A stretch of 64,000 nucleotides of DNA from Adineta vaga (GCA_021613535.1 CP075493.1:13268001-13332000); one strand, 5' to 3'; positions 1 to 12,014 are shown, numbered from the stretch's first letter. Made by a program: numbers and translations. Notes: a model not told the origin generated them from the letters alone.

Positions 1-1017
1 ATAGTAACAGTGATGCAACATCGTGTCGAACAGTTCATTTTGGTGAGTACTGTTATTTAGAAAATTATTAATATTGTCTAAATAAATAATCTAAATAATA
101 GATGAAACAGAATTGCCACAAATAGATTTCAACTATTCTGAACTTATGCGTCGTCTTGAAGAGACGAACAAAAAATATGATGAAGTTCGAGAAAAAAATA
201 GAATATTGGAAAAAGAAAATGAAAGATTATTTAAAGATAACCAAATGTTAAAAAGAAATACAATTCGTAAGTGAATTGAATTTATTTTTCTATAAAACAT
301 GTAGATAATGTAATAAAAAAGAAATACGGAAAACTTTCCATTCAATTGATAATTCTATCTTTAAAATCAATCCACTATTGTCTTCTCTCATAAACGTAAT
401 ATAAATAAGAATTTTAATTTATATTTTAGCAATACCTGATTCAGCAGCTCGACAATGGTTAATCGATACTGGAAAGAGTCTTGATGTCAAGTATTCTACG
501 AATATACACACACATGCCAAAGCCTTGAATGTTGATGTTCAAGAACTTATTAGATGCCTCGATAATACAACAACAAGTACAGCTCGTCAAGTAGTCAAAT
601 TATTATATCCATTACCTGAGCGACTCAGTCAATCAAAAGAAATTGTTCCAGAAGATCAACGAAAAGCGATTCGAGGTAGTTCATTTTTCTTTTTGAATGA
701 AAAAATAATCCTGACTTTAATTTTAAATAGCTTTTGCCGAATCCCATCGAGGTCCAGTTATTGATCGTGCAATGAATGAAGCTATCAATGGTGTATTTCG
801 ATCAACAAAATCAACCGATAAAAAGGTTCAAGAGAATGAAAATACGTCAGTCTTGAACAAAAATCCAAATGGTTCAAATCAAAACATGAATAAAGGACAA
901 AAAACCTTGACACAAATGATGAAAACAAAAAAACAATTACATTTGAATTCAAGTGGTACCATTCTTGACAAAGAAAATAAGCTTGATAAAACAGTTGATG
1001 AAGAAAATGATGAATAG
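1..1017 (+). CDS. Coiled-coil protein with BEN-like domain, 5' partial
   Basis: Four exons can be read: the first ends at 42 (the 5' end lies outside the window), then 102-270, about 430-675 and about 731-1017. The first intron splits a GAT codon (G|AT), so the frame continues. The second exon is a charged coiled coil with repeating E/K/R and L (LEETNKKYDEV...). The third and fourth exons form a helical domain (ARQVVKLLYPLPERL, then DQRKAIRAFAE...AINGVF) whose spacing resembles a BEN domain, a DNA- or protein-binding fold of chromatin proteins and some DNA transposons. The C-terminus is Lys/Asn-rich and disordered. The gene ends 119 bp before a transposase gene on the same strand, so the two may belong to one element. 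The BEN assignment is by eye and could be wrong; the gene structure is well supported. Confidence 0.6.
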
Positions 1018-1135
1018 TTTTATGTAATAATGATTATTTTTACTTGATTTTCTACTTATATAGATGATTAATAGAATAGATTATATGTTAATTAGTTATA
1101 GAAATAACTCTAATTAAAAACATATCTTCTTGTAG

Positions 1136-3488
1136 ATGGCTTCTAGAGCTACTCTATGGCGTCATCATAAGCAGTACAAAGAATATCTATCGAAATCTCT
1201 GATTACTACTACTTCATTGTCTAATGAAAAGTAAAATTTGACAACTGTTATGTATTTGTATAGGTTTGTTTGTATGATTTAGTTGGATTGATTCAGCATC
1301 AACATCAGCATCGTTACATATATCAAACGACAAAGCTGGTGTTGAATTATTGACTGAAGCACCAATGATCGATGATGCTGAAATCGAGTCCAATGTATTT
1401 GCATCTATTATCGATGATGATGGAGAATTTGAAGATGAACCACTAACAACTACAGATACAACATGGTTTGAAGAAGATGTAGGTGACGTGGATCCATGGA
1501 AAAATGTCGAACTGGAATCTACATTTCAATATCGAACAGAAGATGATGAATCTTTATTTGATCAACTTGATGCGTAAGTATTATCTAAATATTGTCTATT
1601 CGTTTAAAATAAGTTTCAATGGTAAATTAGGAACCCAACGGAGAAAGAAATTGGTGCAGCACTTGTCTTGTTAAAGGTATGGTTTTATTTGTTCAGGAGT
1701 TTTATTAATTTCCATACATCTTTGTGAATAATGTAACTCATTTTTAAAGAAAAGAAATAATTTCTATTTCTATTATAGAATCGTCACGGAATGTCAAACA
1801 AATGTATGGACGATATTTGCAAATTTATAAAACATTTAAAAACTCCAAATTGTCCTATCAATTTTTCAAGAGTTAAAGATCTTATTTTACCTGAAGATTC
1901 TGAATTACCATCGTCAATGATTACTTATCTTTGTCCAGTTTGTTGTGAAGTATGTTTATCATCGAATAATTGCAATAATACTCTTTGTACACAGAACTCA
2001 TCTTTTACTAAATCTCCATTTCAATATTTACGTTTACCAATTCTTCCTCAATTACGTGAAATTCTTTGTAATACATGTTCAATGAACTTTGAACAACAAC
2101 AAAAATTATCGTCCAGAATTGATATATTAAATGATATATACGACGGCGAAGTATATCAAAATATAATTATGACTGAACAAGGAAAAGAATTTTTAACCTT
2201 TTTAATGAACGTTGATGGTATTCAAATATCCAATAAATCCACAACATCTTTATGGATTTTTACTTTGGTAATTAATGAAATAAAAAGAACTGAACGTTTT
2301 AAATTAAAAAATGTAATTATTGGTGGGATTGTATCTACACCATCAAAACCTAATCATATTCAAATGCAATCTTTATTAGCACCAATGGTTTATGAACTTG
2401 CATCTTTGGAAAAAGGTTTATTTCTCGAAATAAAAACTTCGGATTACTATGTTACTAAGTATTTGAAATGCTATTTGATAGCGTCGTGCTGTGATAAACC
2501 GGCACAAAGTTTAGTTCAAGGTATTAGTGGTCCGACAGGAGCATTTGGGTGTGGTGCTTGCGAGATAAAAGGTATAAGTATATGAATTTAATTTATGATA
2601 GAAATTGTTTTTGTTTTCTTTGTTCTATGCTTTCTTTATTGTAGGTATCACTGTGAACATCAACTCCAAATCACGAAAAAAAATACGAGTTTTTCCTCTT
2701 GTACCTAAAGATCAAGAACAACCTCGTTTACGAACCAACGAAACGTACGATAGTCTTATAAAAAGACTCATGAAAAATAATTCTTTAAATTACAATGAAC
2801 TACGTGATCGATGTCGAGGTCATGTTAGTCCGTGTGTTCTTCGTGAACTTACTTATTTCGATGTTGGTATTGGATTTCTTTCTGATTCTCTCCATAATGT
2901 TTATCATGGTGTAATGGTACGTATTTTGTCTTTTTTATTCTATATTAAAAGATTTATACATAATAATTGGATATTAAGAATGAAAGATCGTTAATTGATT
3001 CTTAAAGGGAAATTCAATTACAAATCTATGTGAAATAATGAGAAAAATTCTCTATTATTGTAGTACATAAATTCTTTATATGTGGAGAATCTCTATTATC
3101 TCGAATTAAGAAATTTTCTTAGATTTTTCTAATACAATACCAACAGAGTTTCGTTTAAAATATTTTTTTCATTTAGAAGCGTCTTCTTCGATTATGGTTT
3201 GATAAGAAGTATCGTAAAGAACCGTGGAGTATTTGTGGTAAAGAAAGTATCGTCAATCGATATCTTTCTTCAATTAAATATCCATCAACAACAGTTCGTT
3301 TACCTCGTTGTTTATCAAAATATGAACAATACAAAGCGAATGAATCTCGAGCGATTCTGTTATTCGGTTTTTCTGGTTTTTGCTCTGTTTTACCAGTTAA
3401 ATATACAAAGCATTTTCTTCTATTGGTTGTGGCTGTGCATATTGCCGAATCTCGTCGTATTCATCAAACACAGATTTTTTCTTCCTAA
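1136..3488 (+). CDS. Tnp2-like (CACTA/EnSpm-like) transposase, C-terminally truncated
   Basis: Six exons join in frame: 1136-1230, 1283-1573, 1631-1676, 1779-2571, 2645-2916 and 3177-3488, giving about 602 residues. The N-terminus is acidic. A Cys-rich segment (CPVCCEVC...) precedes the Tnp2-like block: a conserved NVDG start, an LAPMVYEL segment, then DKPAQ and a GCGACE zinc-knuckle-like motif. The later block VGIGFLSDSLHNVYHGV...KRLLRLWFD and the R-LPRCLSKYEQYKANE stretch are typical of the metazoan Tnp2/CACTA-like family. Most family members run further C-terminal, so this copy looks shortened at the stop at 3486. It is followed within 150 bp by a dense repeat array that ends like a transposon terminus. 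I could not find the matching left terminus inside the window. It is probably an old but largely open copy. Confidence 0.72.
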
Positions 3489-3634
3489 GGAAATTAATGT
3501 CAAATCAAACAGGTTTCTGTATGGTGTAAAACGTTCTGCGATTAGGATTTCAAAAATCTAGCATATAGATTAATCAGAAATATGGAATGTATCGAAATAG
3601 CTCGAGAAAGTTTAATATAAACTTATTGTTTATA

Positions 3635-4076
3635 GAACGCGTTTGAACGCGTTAATATAAATTCGAGCAAATCAGACGCGTACGAACGCGTTTTCTAACG
3701 AAATCGCCCAAAACTGCGTTTAACAGGTTAAATAATTCAAACGCGTTTGTGTTCGAAACGCGTCTGAACGCGTTTTCTGATGAAATCGGTCAAAACTACG
3801 TTTGACGCGTTAGAGAGTTGAGACGCGTTTGTCTTTGAAATGCGTTTGAACGCGTTTTCCAATGAAATCGTTCAAAACTGCGTTTAATGCGTTAGAAAAT
3901 TCAGACGCGTTTGTGTTTGAAACGCGCCCAAGTATATTTCCTACTACAGATGCGTTTCAACGCGTCCATCGGATGCGTTTAGACGCGGTACAGTACCATC
4001 TGAAACACCAAACGCGTCCAAACGCAGATTAAACGCGTTTAAACGCGTTTAGCCTGCGTTTCAGTGTTACATGGGG
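3635..4076. repeat. ACGCGTTT-rich array with 82-bp period, likely transposon subterminal region
   Basis: This stretch contains many copies of words such as ACGCGTTT and TGCGTTT and stands out as CpG-rich in an AT-rich neighbourhood. Three units of 82 bp start at 3686, 3768 and 3850, each opening with ACGCGTTTTC and containing AAATCG-CAAAACT. The array closes at about 4076 with GCGTTTCAGTGTTACATGGG. A diverged copy of that closing sequence with an ACGCGTTT word occurs alone at about 26490-26545. CACTA-like elements carry repeated transposase-binding motifs just inside their ends, so this is best read as the right subterminal region of the element encoding the adjacent transposase. Confidence 0.75.
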
Positions 4077-5249
4077 ATGTTGTAACGAGCATTCGCCGAA
4101 GCAACATAAAATATATAGAAACGGACCTTACAAAACCATGCTGCGACAGAGTTGACAGGAACACCATAACCATACTGAATCATTCGAATGATAACAATAA
4201 CAAGTTGAGTAGTGGTTATTGTAGAGTTACTCATCGTTTTGCTAGCCTATGAAGAAAAAAAAATGAACATATACTTATCGCGGAATAAGGATGGAGATCA
4301 AAATTCGTGATAGAGTATTAAAAGAAGATATTACTACTCGTTTTGTTTTACCTATTTGCTTGAAGACATTGTTACGATTTACCTACACTTAATATATATT
4401 TTTTAAAGAGCCAGATTCGATTCTTGATTGGATTATTAATTAAAAGGAAACTGTTACGAGAATGCTGAAGAGTGAACAAATGACATGATTATCTAGAAAA
4501 ACTGATTCTATTTAAAATAGACAAAAGAACAATATTTTTGTGTTAAAAAAATGAAGCGAGAAAAAGATACCCTTCGAATTTCAAATACAGAATGAAGGTA
4601 AAGGTGACCAGAATGAGAAAAGAAAACGATATTTTCTGCTGGTAGAAATCTATGATATAACAAGACACTAACTACAGTAGTCTATTCTTTTTTGAACGAT
4701 ATTTTTCTTAAATCTCTCAAATAATGGCATTAGAGATTGTTAGTCAAAAATATATGTTCAGTTCACTTTTTTTTGTCTATAGGTACTTATCATCTTGTCA
4801 ATAATAAATTGGTTTGAGGTATGTCTAAATCCTTCTTAATTATAAGACAAAGACTATATAATTTTAATGATTTATTCCAGGCTCTCACGCCTTCATCTAC
4901 ACTCCATACCAACAAGATTCACACATTAGTTCAGGATGTTTTCTTCAACATTCATGAATCATTGCGATTCTACGAAATACGAAAGAATACCTTCATCTGA
5001 TTCAAACGTTTAATTGCACAGCAAGCGAAAATTGTTTCGACATTGCTTCCATCACTTAGTAAATAAATGAGTAATACATACGTTAAGAGTGAACAGTTAT
5101 ATATATATATATATGTCTGTGAATTCACACTAAATGTAATTATCATCACTTTCTTAGTAGAAACATGAGAAATAAAGTATAGAATTTCAATCGGAAGCAA
5201 TATACCAATATATATATATACTATCATGAACAATGTACTGAAATAATCG
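4077..5249. other. Intergenic, mostly no gene seen
   Basis: No convincing gene. A short open stretch follows an AG at about 4880 (LTPSSTLHTNKIHTLVQD...), which could be a remnant exon, but no partner exon was found. Two AT runs lie near 5100 and 5210. Confidence 0.5.
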
Positions 5250-5791
5250 ATGACACTTGTTTCGACTAAACATTTGGATACTGCTGCAATTCTAAGACTA
5301 ACTGAAGGAGTTGATTTCCGAGTTATCAGTCAAAGTTCCGGAACAACAATGAAAGATTTTATATGTCATTTTTTCAAACAATCAATTTTTACAAATCCGG
5401 ATAAAATTTCATTAGAAGGCGAATACGTTCTATCTACACTTCATGCAACGAAAATGCATCCAGATAGTTATCATCTTATGTATTTCAAAGGTAAACGAAT
5501 CTATCAATTTTAACTGAAAATAAAATTCCACTTGTTCAAATTGTTTTTCCTGGCAATAGTTATACACAGTTACGTTTTGCAGCTGGAATGATACATGGAT
5601 TTAAAGGTAAAGAATTTGCAGCTATTTCTACACATTATACTGATGCGCAAGAAGCAACACAAATTACTTCATCATAAAACGATGCTATGGGAAACCATAT
5701 AATGGATAAATTAATAACTATTATTGATTCTGGACCTGTCGACTATTCTACTCTTGAACAATTACGAAAATCGTTGCAATCGTGCAATTAG
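5250..5791 (+). pseudogene. Broken unknown gene (frameshift plus stop)
   Basis: A protein-like reading runs from MTLVSTKHLDTAAIL to about 5490 and continues in another frame (ILTENKIPLVQIVFPG...). It crosses an in-frame TAA at about 5676 and ends with SLQSCN at 5791. Amino-acid composition stays coding-like across all three pieces, so one frameshift near 5495 and one nonsense change explain the pattern better than three genes. A GT-AG intron does not repair the frame by eye. I do not recognise the family. It has no signal peptide or membrane segment. Confidence 0.5.
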
Positions 5792-5986
5792 TAAAAACTT
5801 TCATAGATCAATTCAGTTTGTTATATCTGTTTGGAGTATGAATTCTCACATTCACATTCGAATACATTTTAATCGTTTTTTTTTGTAATGAATAATATTG
5901 AAGAAATTTATTTATGATGTGTAAAAAGAGAAAAAGAAAATAATTATGAAGCACTTAAGATTCATTTTCAGATGTTCTTTAGTTGA

Positions 5987-6512
5987 CTAATATTTACTTC
6001 TAGGCAAAAGTAAGTGAAATGTAAGAACTGTCAACGTAAGCAGAATACTTGTAGATTTTATCCAAGCTCCATTACAGTAATCTGTAGTACAACAATGAAC
6101 AGTAAATCCATCTTCAATAGTGCCTGTCGTGCTAGGCGTTACAGTAATAGTTCCTGCTGCACACGCTACTGCTGATGATCCATCTCGACTAATTGCGTTG
6201 TTGTTACTAGCATACACTTTTTTCTAGAACAGTAATGATACATTGTTTGAAAATAATGCAAATAAGAGACAAACTTACCACACAATATGAATACGTGCCG
6301 GAGGTGAGCTGTATAACGCCAGAAGCTTTCGAATTAAATGATGAACCACAACCATCTCTACCAAATTCGCAATGATGACAAGATAGAGCGAATGTTTTGT
6401 ATTGAACAACTAAATAAATATATTTGGTTAAAATATTAATTGACAGTCAGAAGAGAATTGATCTACCGATAAGAATAACAACAATGAGAATAAAATTCAT
6501 ATTTGTAATCAT
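5987..6512 (-). CDS. Ly6/uPAR-like (LU domain) GPI-anchored protein
   Basis: Three exons on the minus strand: 6512-6467, 6409-6279 and 6223-5987, in phase, about 137 residues. It starts with a hydrophobic signal peptide (MNFILIVVILI) followed by a Cys-rich region (LSCHHCEFG...GCGS) and the LU hallmark CCTTDYCN close to the C-terminus. A hydrophobic tail without a charged anchor follows, typical of GPI attachment. LU proteins are small three-finger extracellular adaptors or receptors. Another LU-type gene lies 0.7 kb upstream on the same strand, so this looks like a small cluster. An alternative start two codons later (MNF) cannot be excluded. Confidence 0.8.
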
Positions 6513-7174
6513 GTTTGAAGCGATTGCGTAGAAAGTCGTATACAACCTATTGATCGTAAGTGAACAATAATGGAAAATGGCAGTTGTTCCTTTCTTTTTA
6601 TATGTAAACTGTTGTGAAGGCCTTGTTTGAGATTTATATGCGTGGAGAAAAGAGAATAGAATTTGTTCTCTCGGAACATTCAGCAATACTTACTTTGAAG
6701 ACTTTTCTTTTGAATTGAAGTGTAAAATTACTCTAGATTCTTTTTTGGTCGTTTTTACGAACCTTATGTTGACGTCAACGGCAATATGCAAAACACACTA
6801 ACCATCACCAAAAGAGGAGAGTAATATGATGATTACTAAAATTTTTTTGTTCTTTGAATAAACATCATCCAAAATTATGTGAGACTGTACGAATAAGAAA
6901 AATAACAATTATTTAATGGAACGTTATAAAAAAGTACGTAAGAGAACGTTGAAGTATTTTAAAAACGCACTTTTTTCCAGTATTTTTCAGTACGTATAAG
7001 TACGATAGTGTGAGTTATAAAGTAAGTTGACATATTTCAACTGTGAAAAAGCAAATCAAATAAATACATAGAAACAAAAAAGTTGCAAGTTTAAAAAGTA
7101 AAGTATCGATATTTTAATTGTAAATCAAATCAAAATGTTTATTTCGTATTATTATGAGTGAATGAAACTACATG
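6513..7174. other. Spacer between two LU genes
   Basis: No gene seen. It holds the likely promoter of the downstream minus-strand LU gene. A palindromic TTGACGTCAA (CRE-like core TGACGTCA) lies at about 6770; its function is not shown. Confidence 0.5.
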
Positions 7175-7804
7175 TTAGATCATGAAAACAAGAGAGAAAA
7201 GAGGGATAACACATATGATGAAACTTGAAAAAGACACGGATGAAAGTGAGTTATGTTTTTGTAACGATTGATCATATGATGGACTCGGTTGGTTTGTATA
7301 TGGTGCATTTCGATAAGCCGAATTGTCATTTCGTTGTATTTGCATATTTGAATTAATAATTTTTGTAGTTTTTCCTGGTTGATCATTACATCGATCTGTA
7401 GCACAACAGGTTAAATCGAGATATGCTTGAGGTTGTCGACGCATTTCTTCACATTTTTTCAATGATGTTAAACCACGATGCCATTTAACTACTCGACTTT
7501 GTCGATCTGTTTCTGTACATTGTGAATAATGATTGGATTCATAGGATGAATGTGAACATGCACTTCTATAACTAAAACAAGCACAACCAACACTAGAACA
7601 TTGTTCACCTTCAGGAGTTGTATATTGAGTCATTTCTGCTTGTGAATATGCATAATTTAGTAGATCATTTGTTGCTTGATTTCGTGTTTCTTCATGCTCA
7701 TATTTAGTATAACATGTTAGCGGTGTTTGATAATAATTTTGAGTTGAAACTTGACATATGATGAAAAGTAAGAAAAAAACTGCAAGTTGATTACAGAGAA
7801 CCAT
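7175..7804 (-). CDS. Secreted Ly6-like Cys-rich protein, probably GPI-anchored
   Basis: A single exon of 209 residues with an ATG start, a signal peptide (MVLCNQLAVFFLLFIICQ, cleavage near VSTQ) and a Cys-rich domain. The domain includes CSSVGCACFSYRSACS and closes with CCATDRCN, matching the CC-x(2)-D-x-CN end of LU-type domains. A 60-residue Ser/Asn/Gln-rich linker and a hydrophobic C-terminal segment suggest a GPI anchor on a stalk. It is longer than a minimal LU protein because of an insert with dibasic residues. It is a paralogue in type, but not closely similar in sequence, to the LU gene downstream on the same strand. Confidence 0.75.
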   Translation of the reverse strand: MVLCNQLAVFFLLFIICQVSTQNYYQTPLTCYTKYEHEETRNQATNDLLNYAYSQAEMTQYTTPEGEQCSSVGCACFSYRSACSHSSYESNHYSQCTETDRQSRVVKWHRGLTSLKKCEEMRRQPQAYLDLTCCATDRCNDQPGKTTKIINSNMQIQRNDNSAYRNAPYTNQPSPSYDQSLQKHNSLSSVSFSSFIICVIPLFSLVFMI

Positions 7805-8740
7805 ATTTCTGATTTAGTCTTATTTGTAAATAGTAGAAAGAATATAACTACTACGAAGCATTATAATCCGTTTATTTATATATGGTATACTCAACGCTTC
7901 TCTCTCTCTCTCTTCTTTTTTCTGCTATTTCTATCTAAATATCCATAGAAAAAGATTTCTACATGTACTAGAGGAGGCGAAAGAAAAAATATATATAAGA
8001 ACTGTCGATCATTGTATTTTCTACGCCTTCGCTTATATATGTTTTTGCTATATTACACAAACGTCATTTTCTTCCCATAAATAAAATAGACGCTTGCGGT
8101 TCTGTGTAACAATATACGATAGAAACGTTATTCTGTCTTGTACAAACTAATGAATACGATCTATAGAAAATATTTTCTGTATACAGAAATGCCTACGACT
8201 TAAATCCTATCTAGAGTGAATGAAAGAATATATCTTTTGATCTGGATCATCTTATTAAGAACAATTTATAAACAATCAACGCGGTTTGATGTTCCTTGTT
8301 CGAATGTAATAGCAATTGTTGTTGCAATCGCCTTAAAATGCAAATATATATATATATATATATCAATTTTTTTAATGCTTGATTCACATATGATTGTATT
8401 CTTGAAGACGAATGTGTTTAAGGAGTCATTTGGTTTTGTACGGTAAAAATAGAACAGAACGAACGAGAATTCATTTTTTGTATTGATTTAACATTTCCAT
8501 AATCTGTTGTGTATCAGATACGTCGAATTTGCTTAGACAACAATTCAATAGACACGTGTCCAATAAATTTATGAGTCATATTTATCAAAATGAATCATCA
8601 AAACATATACACTTACTCTAAAATGAGATAAGAATGAGTGTTATTTTTCATTACACGTGCATGTAGTTAATAGATAAACTGAGTAAGAATCGACAATTTT
8701 CATTTGAAAGTTTAGTTGTTTGATCTCATTTTTAGATTAA
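7805..8740. other. Divergent intergenic region
   Basis: About 0.9 kb between the minus-strand LU gene and a plus-strand gene, so it should hold both promoters. It contains a CT run near 7902-7915 and an AT run near 8344-8362. No other gene is supported. Confidence 0.5.
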
Positions 8741-9658
8741 ATGTTGATTATATTATTATTCATCATAGTATCTATTGTGATTACTTTGGTGTTATTATTC
8801 GTATCGATTATTGTTTATTTACAATATATTTCTAAAGATCGTTTTCGTTTTCGTTATTTATCTAAAATATCAGCTTTAACTTCAATTAAATTTTCTCTAC
8901 TTGAACAATATCGTCAAACATATAATCCAGCAAATCTACAATGTCAATGTCATCCGCAACATGCTACAATTATTGAACCACGACAGGATTGTTGTCATAG
9001 ATCAGAGACATTATTTATTAGTTTTGCTGGTGCTGCTCTACTCGTCGGAGGATTTACATTTACCGAATGGAAATCAACATTTAAAGAATTTGATTTACAA
9101 GCTGATACATTATTTTTAACTGATCCTGCTCAATCATTCTATTTACAAGATTCAACTTATTCATGGCAAGGATTGAAATATTATCGTACATTAGTTGAAA
9201 AGTATTCGAAACTATATAAACATGTCATATTAATTGGAGCTTCTATGGGAGCAAGTATGGTTTGTATGTGTAGTGATCTTGCTGCACTTTCAATTGCATT
9301 TAATCCAATATTAGATCCATCGATAGTACCGCGTGCCTATCTTTTCTACAGAACATTACGAAAATATCCAAAAAGATTTATTTTAAAACAAGTACAAATG
9401 AATATTGATAAAATTATGAAAGAAAATCAACAAAATATATTCCATGTTCATTGGAGTGAAAAATCACCAGATGATATTTTTCAAATGAAATTACTTTCAA
9501 ATCGAAATGAAGTACAGTTCACAGATGTAAATCAATGTAATAAGCATAGAGGAATATATTTTTGGCTTCATCAGTGTAATAATCATAAATTACCGCAAGA
9601 TTTGAAATATCGAGGAATTTTAAATCAAATTTTACAACAGCATTTGAATGCATTATGA
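8741..9658 (+). CDS. Membrane-anchored alpha/beta-hydrolase-like protein
   Basis: A single exon of 305 residues. An N-terminal hydrophobic helix (residues 1-28) anchors the protein. A soluble domain follows, with SFAGAALLVGG early and GASMGAS around residue 168, which fits the G-x-S-x-G nucleophile elbow of alpha/beta hydrolases after a hydrophobic strand (HVILI). A Cys/His pair-rich region (CQCHPQH...DCCH) lies at residues 66-88. Late histidines near FHVHWSE and NKHRGIYFW could supply the catalytic His, but which one is unclear. No substrate can be named. The ORF is intact, has an ATG start and lies alone between spacers. Confidence 0.6.
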   Translation: MLIILLFIIVSIVITLVLLFVSIIVYLQYISKDRFRFRYLSKISALTSIKFSLLEQYRQTYNPANLQCQCHPQHATIIEPRQDCCHRSETLFISFAGAALLVGGFTFTEWKSTFKEFDLQADTLFLTDPAQSFYLQDSTYSWQGLKYYRTLVEKYSKLYKHVILIGASMGASMVCMCSDLAALSIAFNPILDPSIVPRAYLFYRTLRKYPKRFILKQVQMNIDKIMKENQQNIFHVHWSEKSPDDIFQMKLLSNRNEVQFTDVNQCNKHRGIYFWLHQCNNHKLPQDLKYRGILNQILQQHLNAL

Positions 9659-9930
9659 ACGACTTATTACTATAACGCATGAAGTTAAGACTTGTCATTT
9701 CGTCAAGTATTTTTTTAAGTTCATTTTTTTTCAAATAGATTCTATATCGTTTGATTTGCTTTACTAATGATATTCTTTTACCTTCAATTTGTTTACTTGT
9801 ATACAAGAGAAATATTTCTTTAAATATTTTTTGCGTCTCGTGCATTTCATTTCTTGAATACGGATCAGTTCTTAGTTTTAAAATATTTTCCTGTATAACT
9901 TACTATCATTTGTTCATCTGAAATTCAACG

Positions 9931-11232
9931 ATGAGCAAAAGTCAGACAAAATCGTCATTGGAGTAAGTATTCGGATAAATCCTGAAACATATTTCACTTT
10001 GTAATTTCGCTTTATCCACTGATATAAATTTGCTATTCAATAATAGAACAGTGGATCTTTACTATCTATTTACTATCTTGATAATACGTTTTTTTTACTC
10101 TGATTATGTAATAATTATTAAACTATTGTGTGTTTTAGGTTTGTTTTACTTGTTATTTTCCGTTATCGAAGGACGTAATGTAATTACTAGATCAGGATCG
10201 GGTGCGGGTAAAAAAAACTATACTAAACTTTTATTTTCATTGACGATTTGTTATTTAGATTCAAAATGTCACATTGAGTATTGGTTGTCGAATGAATGTC
10301 ACTATCACATTTGTGTTGGTGGTACAAGTGTTCGTGATGATATAAGTCGACTTGAAAAAGGTGTGCAAATTGTCCTTGGAACACATGGTCGAGTTCATGA
10401 TATGCTTAATCAATCAGCTCTTCGTATGGTTTTTTACTTTTCATAGGATATTCAGAAATATATTTTTTTCTTCTATTTATTTAGGTACCAAGAATATCAA
10501 GACGGTGATACTGAATGAAGCTGATTCGCTGTTGTCTCATGACTTCGAAACACAAATCAATGGTATATTCACAAAAATATCAGAGAGTATTCAAGTCATT
10601 CTCCTCATGTCTTTCACGTCCAGTGATATACTCAAAGTAGCAACTAAACATACGACGAACCCAGTTAAAATTTGCATGAAGGAAAAAGAATTAACATTTA
10701 ACGTACATCAATTCTATGTTGCCGATGAACATAATGTACAAAACGAAACGAGAATAATTTTTTTCTATATCAAATTAAATTTTTATGTACGATATATTAT
10801 TTAGAAAGACAAATCACACACACTCTGTGATCTAATCGACAACATAACAATGAGCAATTCTATCATTTTCTGTAATTCACGTCGAACAGTTATTTGGTTG
10901 GCAGAAAAAATGGGTGAACGTGATTTCAAAGTTAGCTTTAGTAAGTGATGAATTTGAATATCTGTTGTTATATATGTGTACAGTTAATATTACCAAACAT
11001 TTAACTGTGCTTCTAGCATGGTGACATGAATAGAATGTAACAATTATGTTACACGAGATTTTCATTTTTAAGTCTTACTTATGTTGGTGGATTTTTTCGA
11101 AAAGATGTAGTAATTAGTTTTGTAACTGATAATGATCGACGAACATTACGTGATATTGAAGAACATTATAATATCTAAATACAAGAAATGCCAATGAACG
11201 TTGCCGATTTAATTTCAAAGAAAAACATCTAA
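9931..11232 (+). pseudogene. eIF4A-like DEAD-box helicase pseudogene
   Basis: Pieces match eIF4A order: GRDVI-like ([15 protein letters not shown]) for motif I, then [27 protein letters not shown] for the TPGR motif, NEAD for DEAD and SFTSS for SAT. IIFCNSRRTVIWLAEKM, HGDM-like remains and a C-terminal EMPMNVADLI follow. Motif I has lost the Q-SGTGKT form, the first Asp of DEAD is Asn, and the segment from HGDM to the HRIGRSGR motif is missing. The last exon has an in-frame stop before QEMPMN. Frames change several times and only some changes fall at intron-like sites. It is a decayed copy of a translation initiation helicase, not a working gene. Confidence 0.85.
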
Positions 11233-12014
11233 TTTATTCATCTCCTTTTATAAATATTATCGGCGTCAACAAACTTTACTAACTTCTTTAAAAATTAATT
11301 CTGATGATAATCAATAAACTTTTATTAAACACGTATACTTTCCTTTCCTATGCTTGTCTTCATACTATTTTGTATTTCTAGATACATGATATGATATTTT
11401 GTTTATTTACTGTAATACAGTATTTCAATATAAGATGAATGTAGATTACATACTGATCCGTCTTTCACCTTCTGGAGCATATCTGAGATGTGAATATGAA
11501 TGTGTTTGCTTGCTCTCATATCTGTACCCACACCCTCAACAATATGATAAAAATAAGTCTAACATATTTTGTAATACATAGAAACTCTGTTGATAAAATA
11601 TCGAGACTCACTATGAAAACGTCGAAAGAAAAATGTCAAATATAAGGCACAGAATATGGTTTTAGTAAAATATCAAAATTCTCACTCATGTTCTCATTTA
11701 AGAACGCACTATATCATCTTTACATCCACATCCTAGGATAAAACTTCTGAGAATTCAGCTTTATATCCTTCATGCTTACAATTCTTAAGAATACAAAAAA
11801 TTAATAATAGCTCATTTATATAAAAATGTATGTGCACTTTTGAGTAATCAATCCTTATCGATAATTATTTAAATTCAATATTATATTCGAAGATTTATAA
11901 GCAATGCAAAAAAAGTTTAAAAGCATGAATGACTAAATAGCTAGTGAGAAATTATAAGCATTTTTAAGTCAAAAATAAGTAATTATGTACTTCATCTAAT
12001 GGTTATGAAGTCGT
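11233..12014. other. Intergenic, short telomere-like motif
   Basis: No gene supported. A CCCACACCCTC word at about 11528 (GAGGGTGTGGG on the minus strand) is one of several scattered copies in the window. Confidence 0.5.

Noticed and set aside
4064-4252. 62-codon frame overlapping the transposon terminus
   Set aside because: Starts inside the repeat end and has no recognisable motif.
7900-7915. CT and AT runs as functional elements
   Set aside because: Simple microsatellites without positional consistency relative to genes.
9519-9845. 108-codon minus-strand open frame
   Set aside because: It overlaps the 3' end of the hydrolase-like gene and its composition follows that gene's antisense; no domain and no splice partner.
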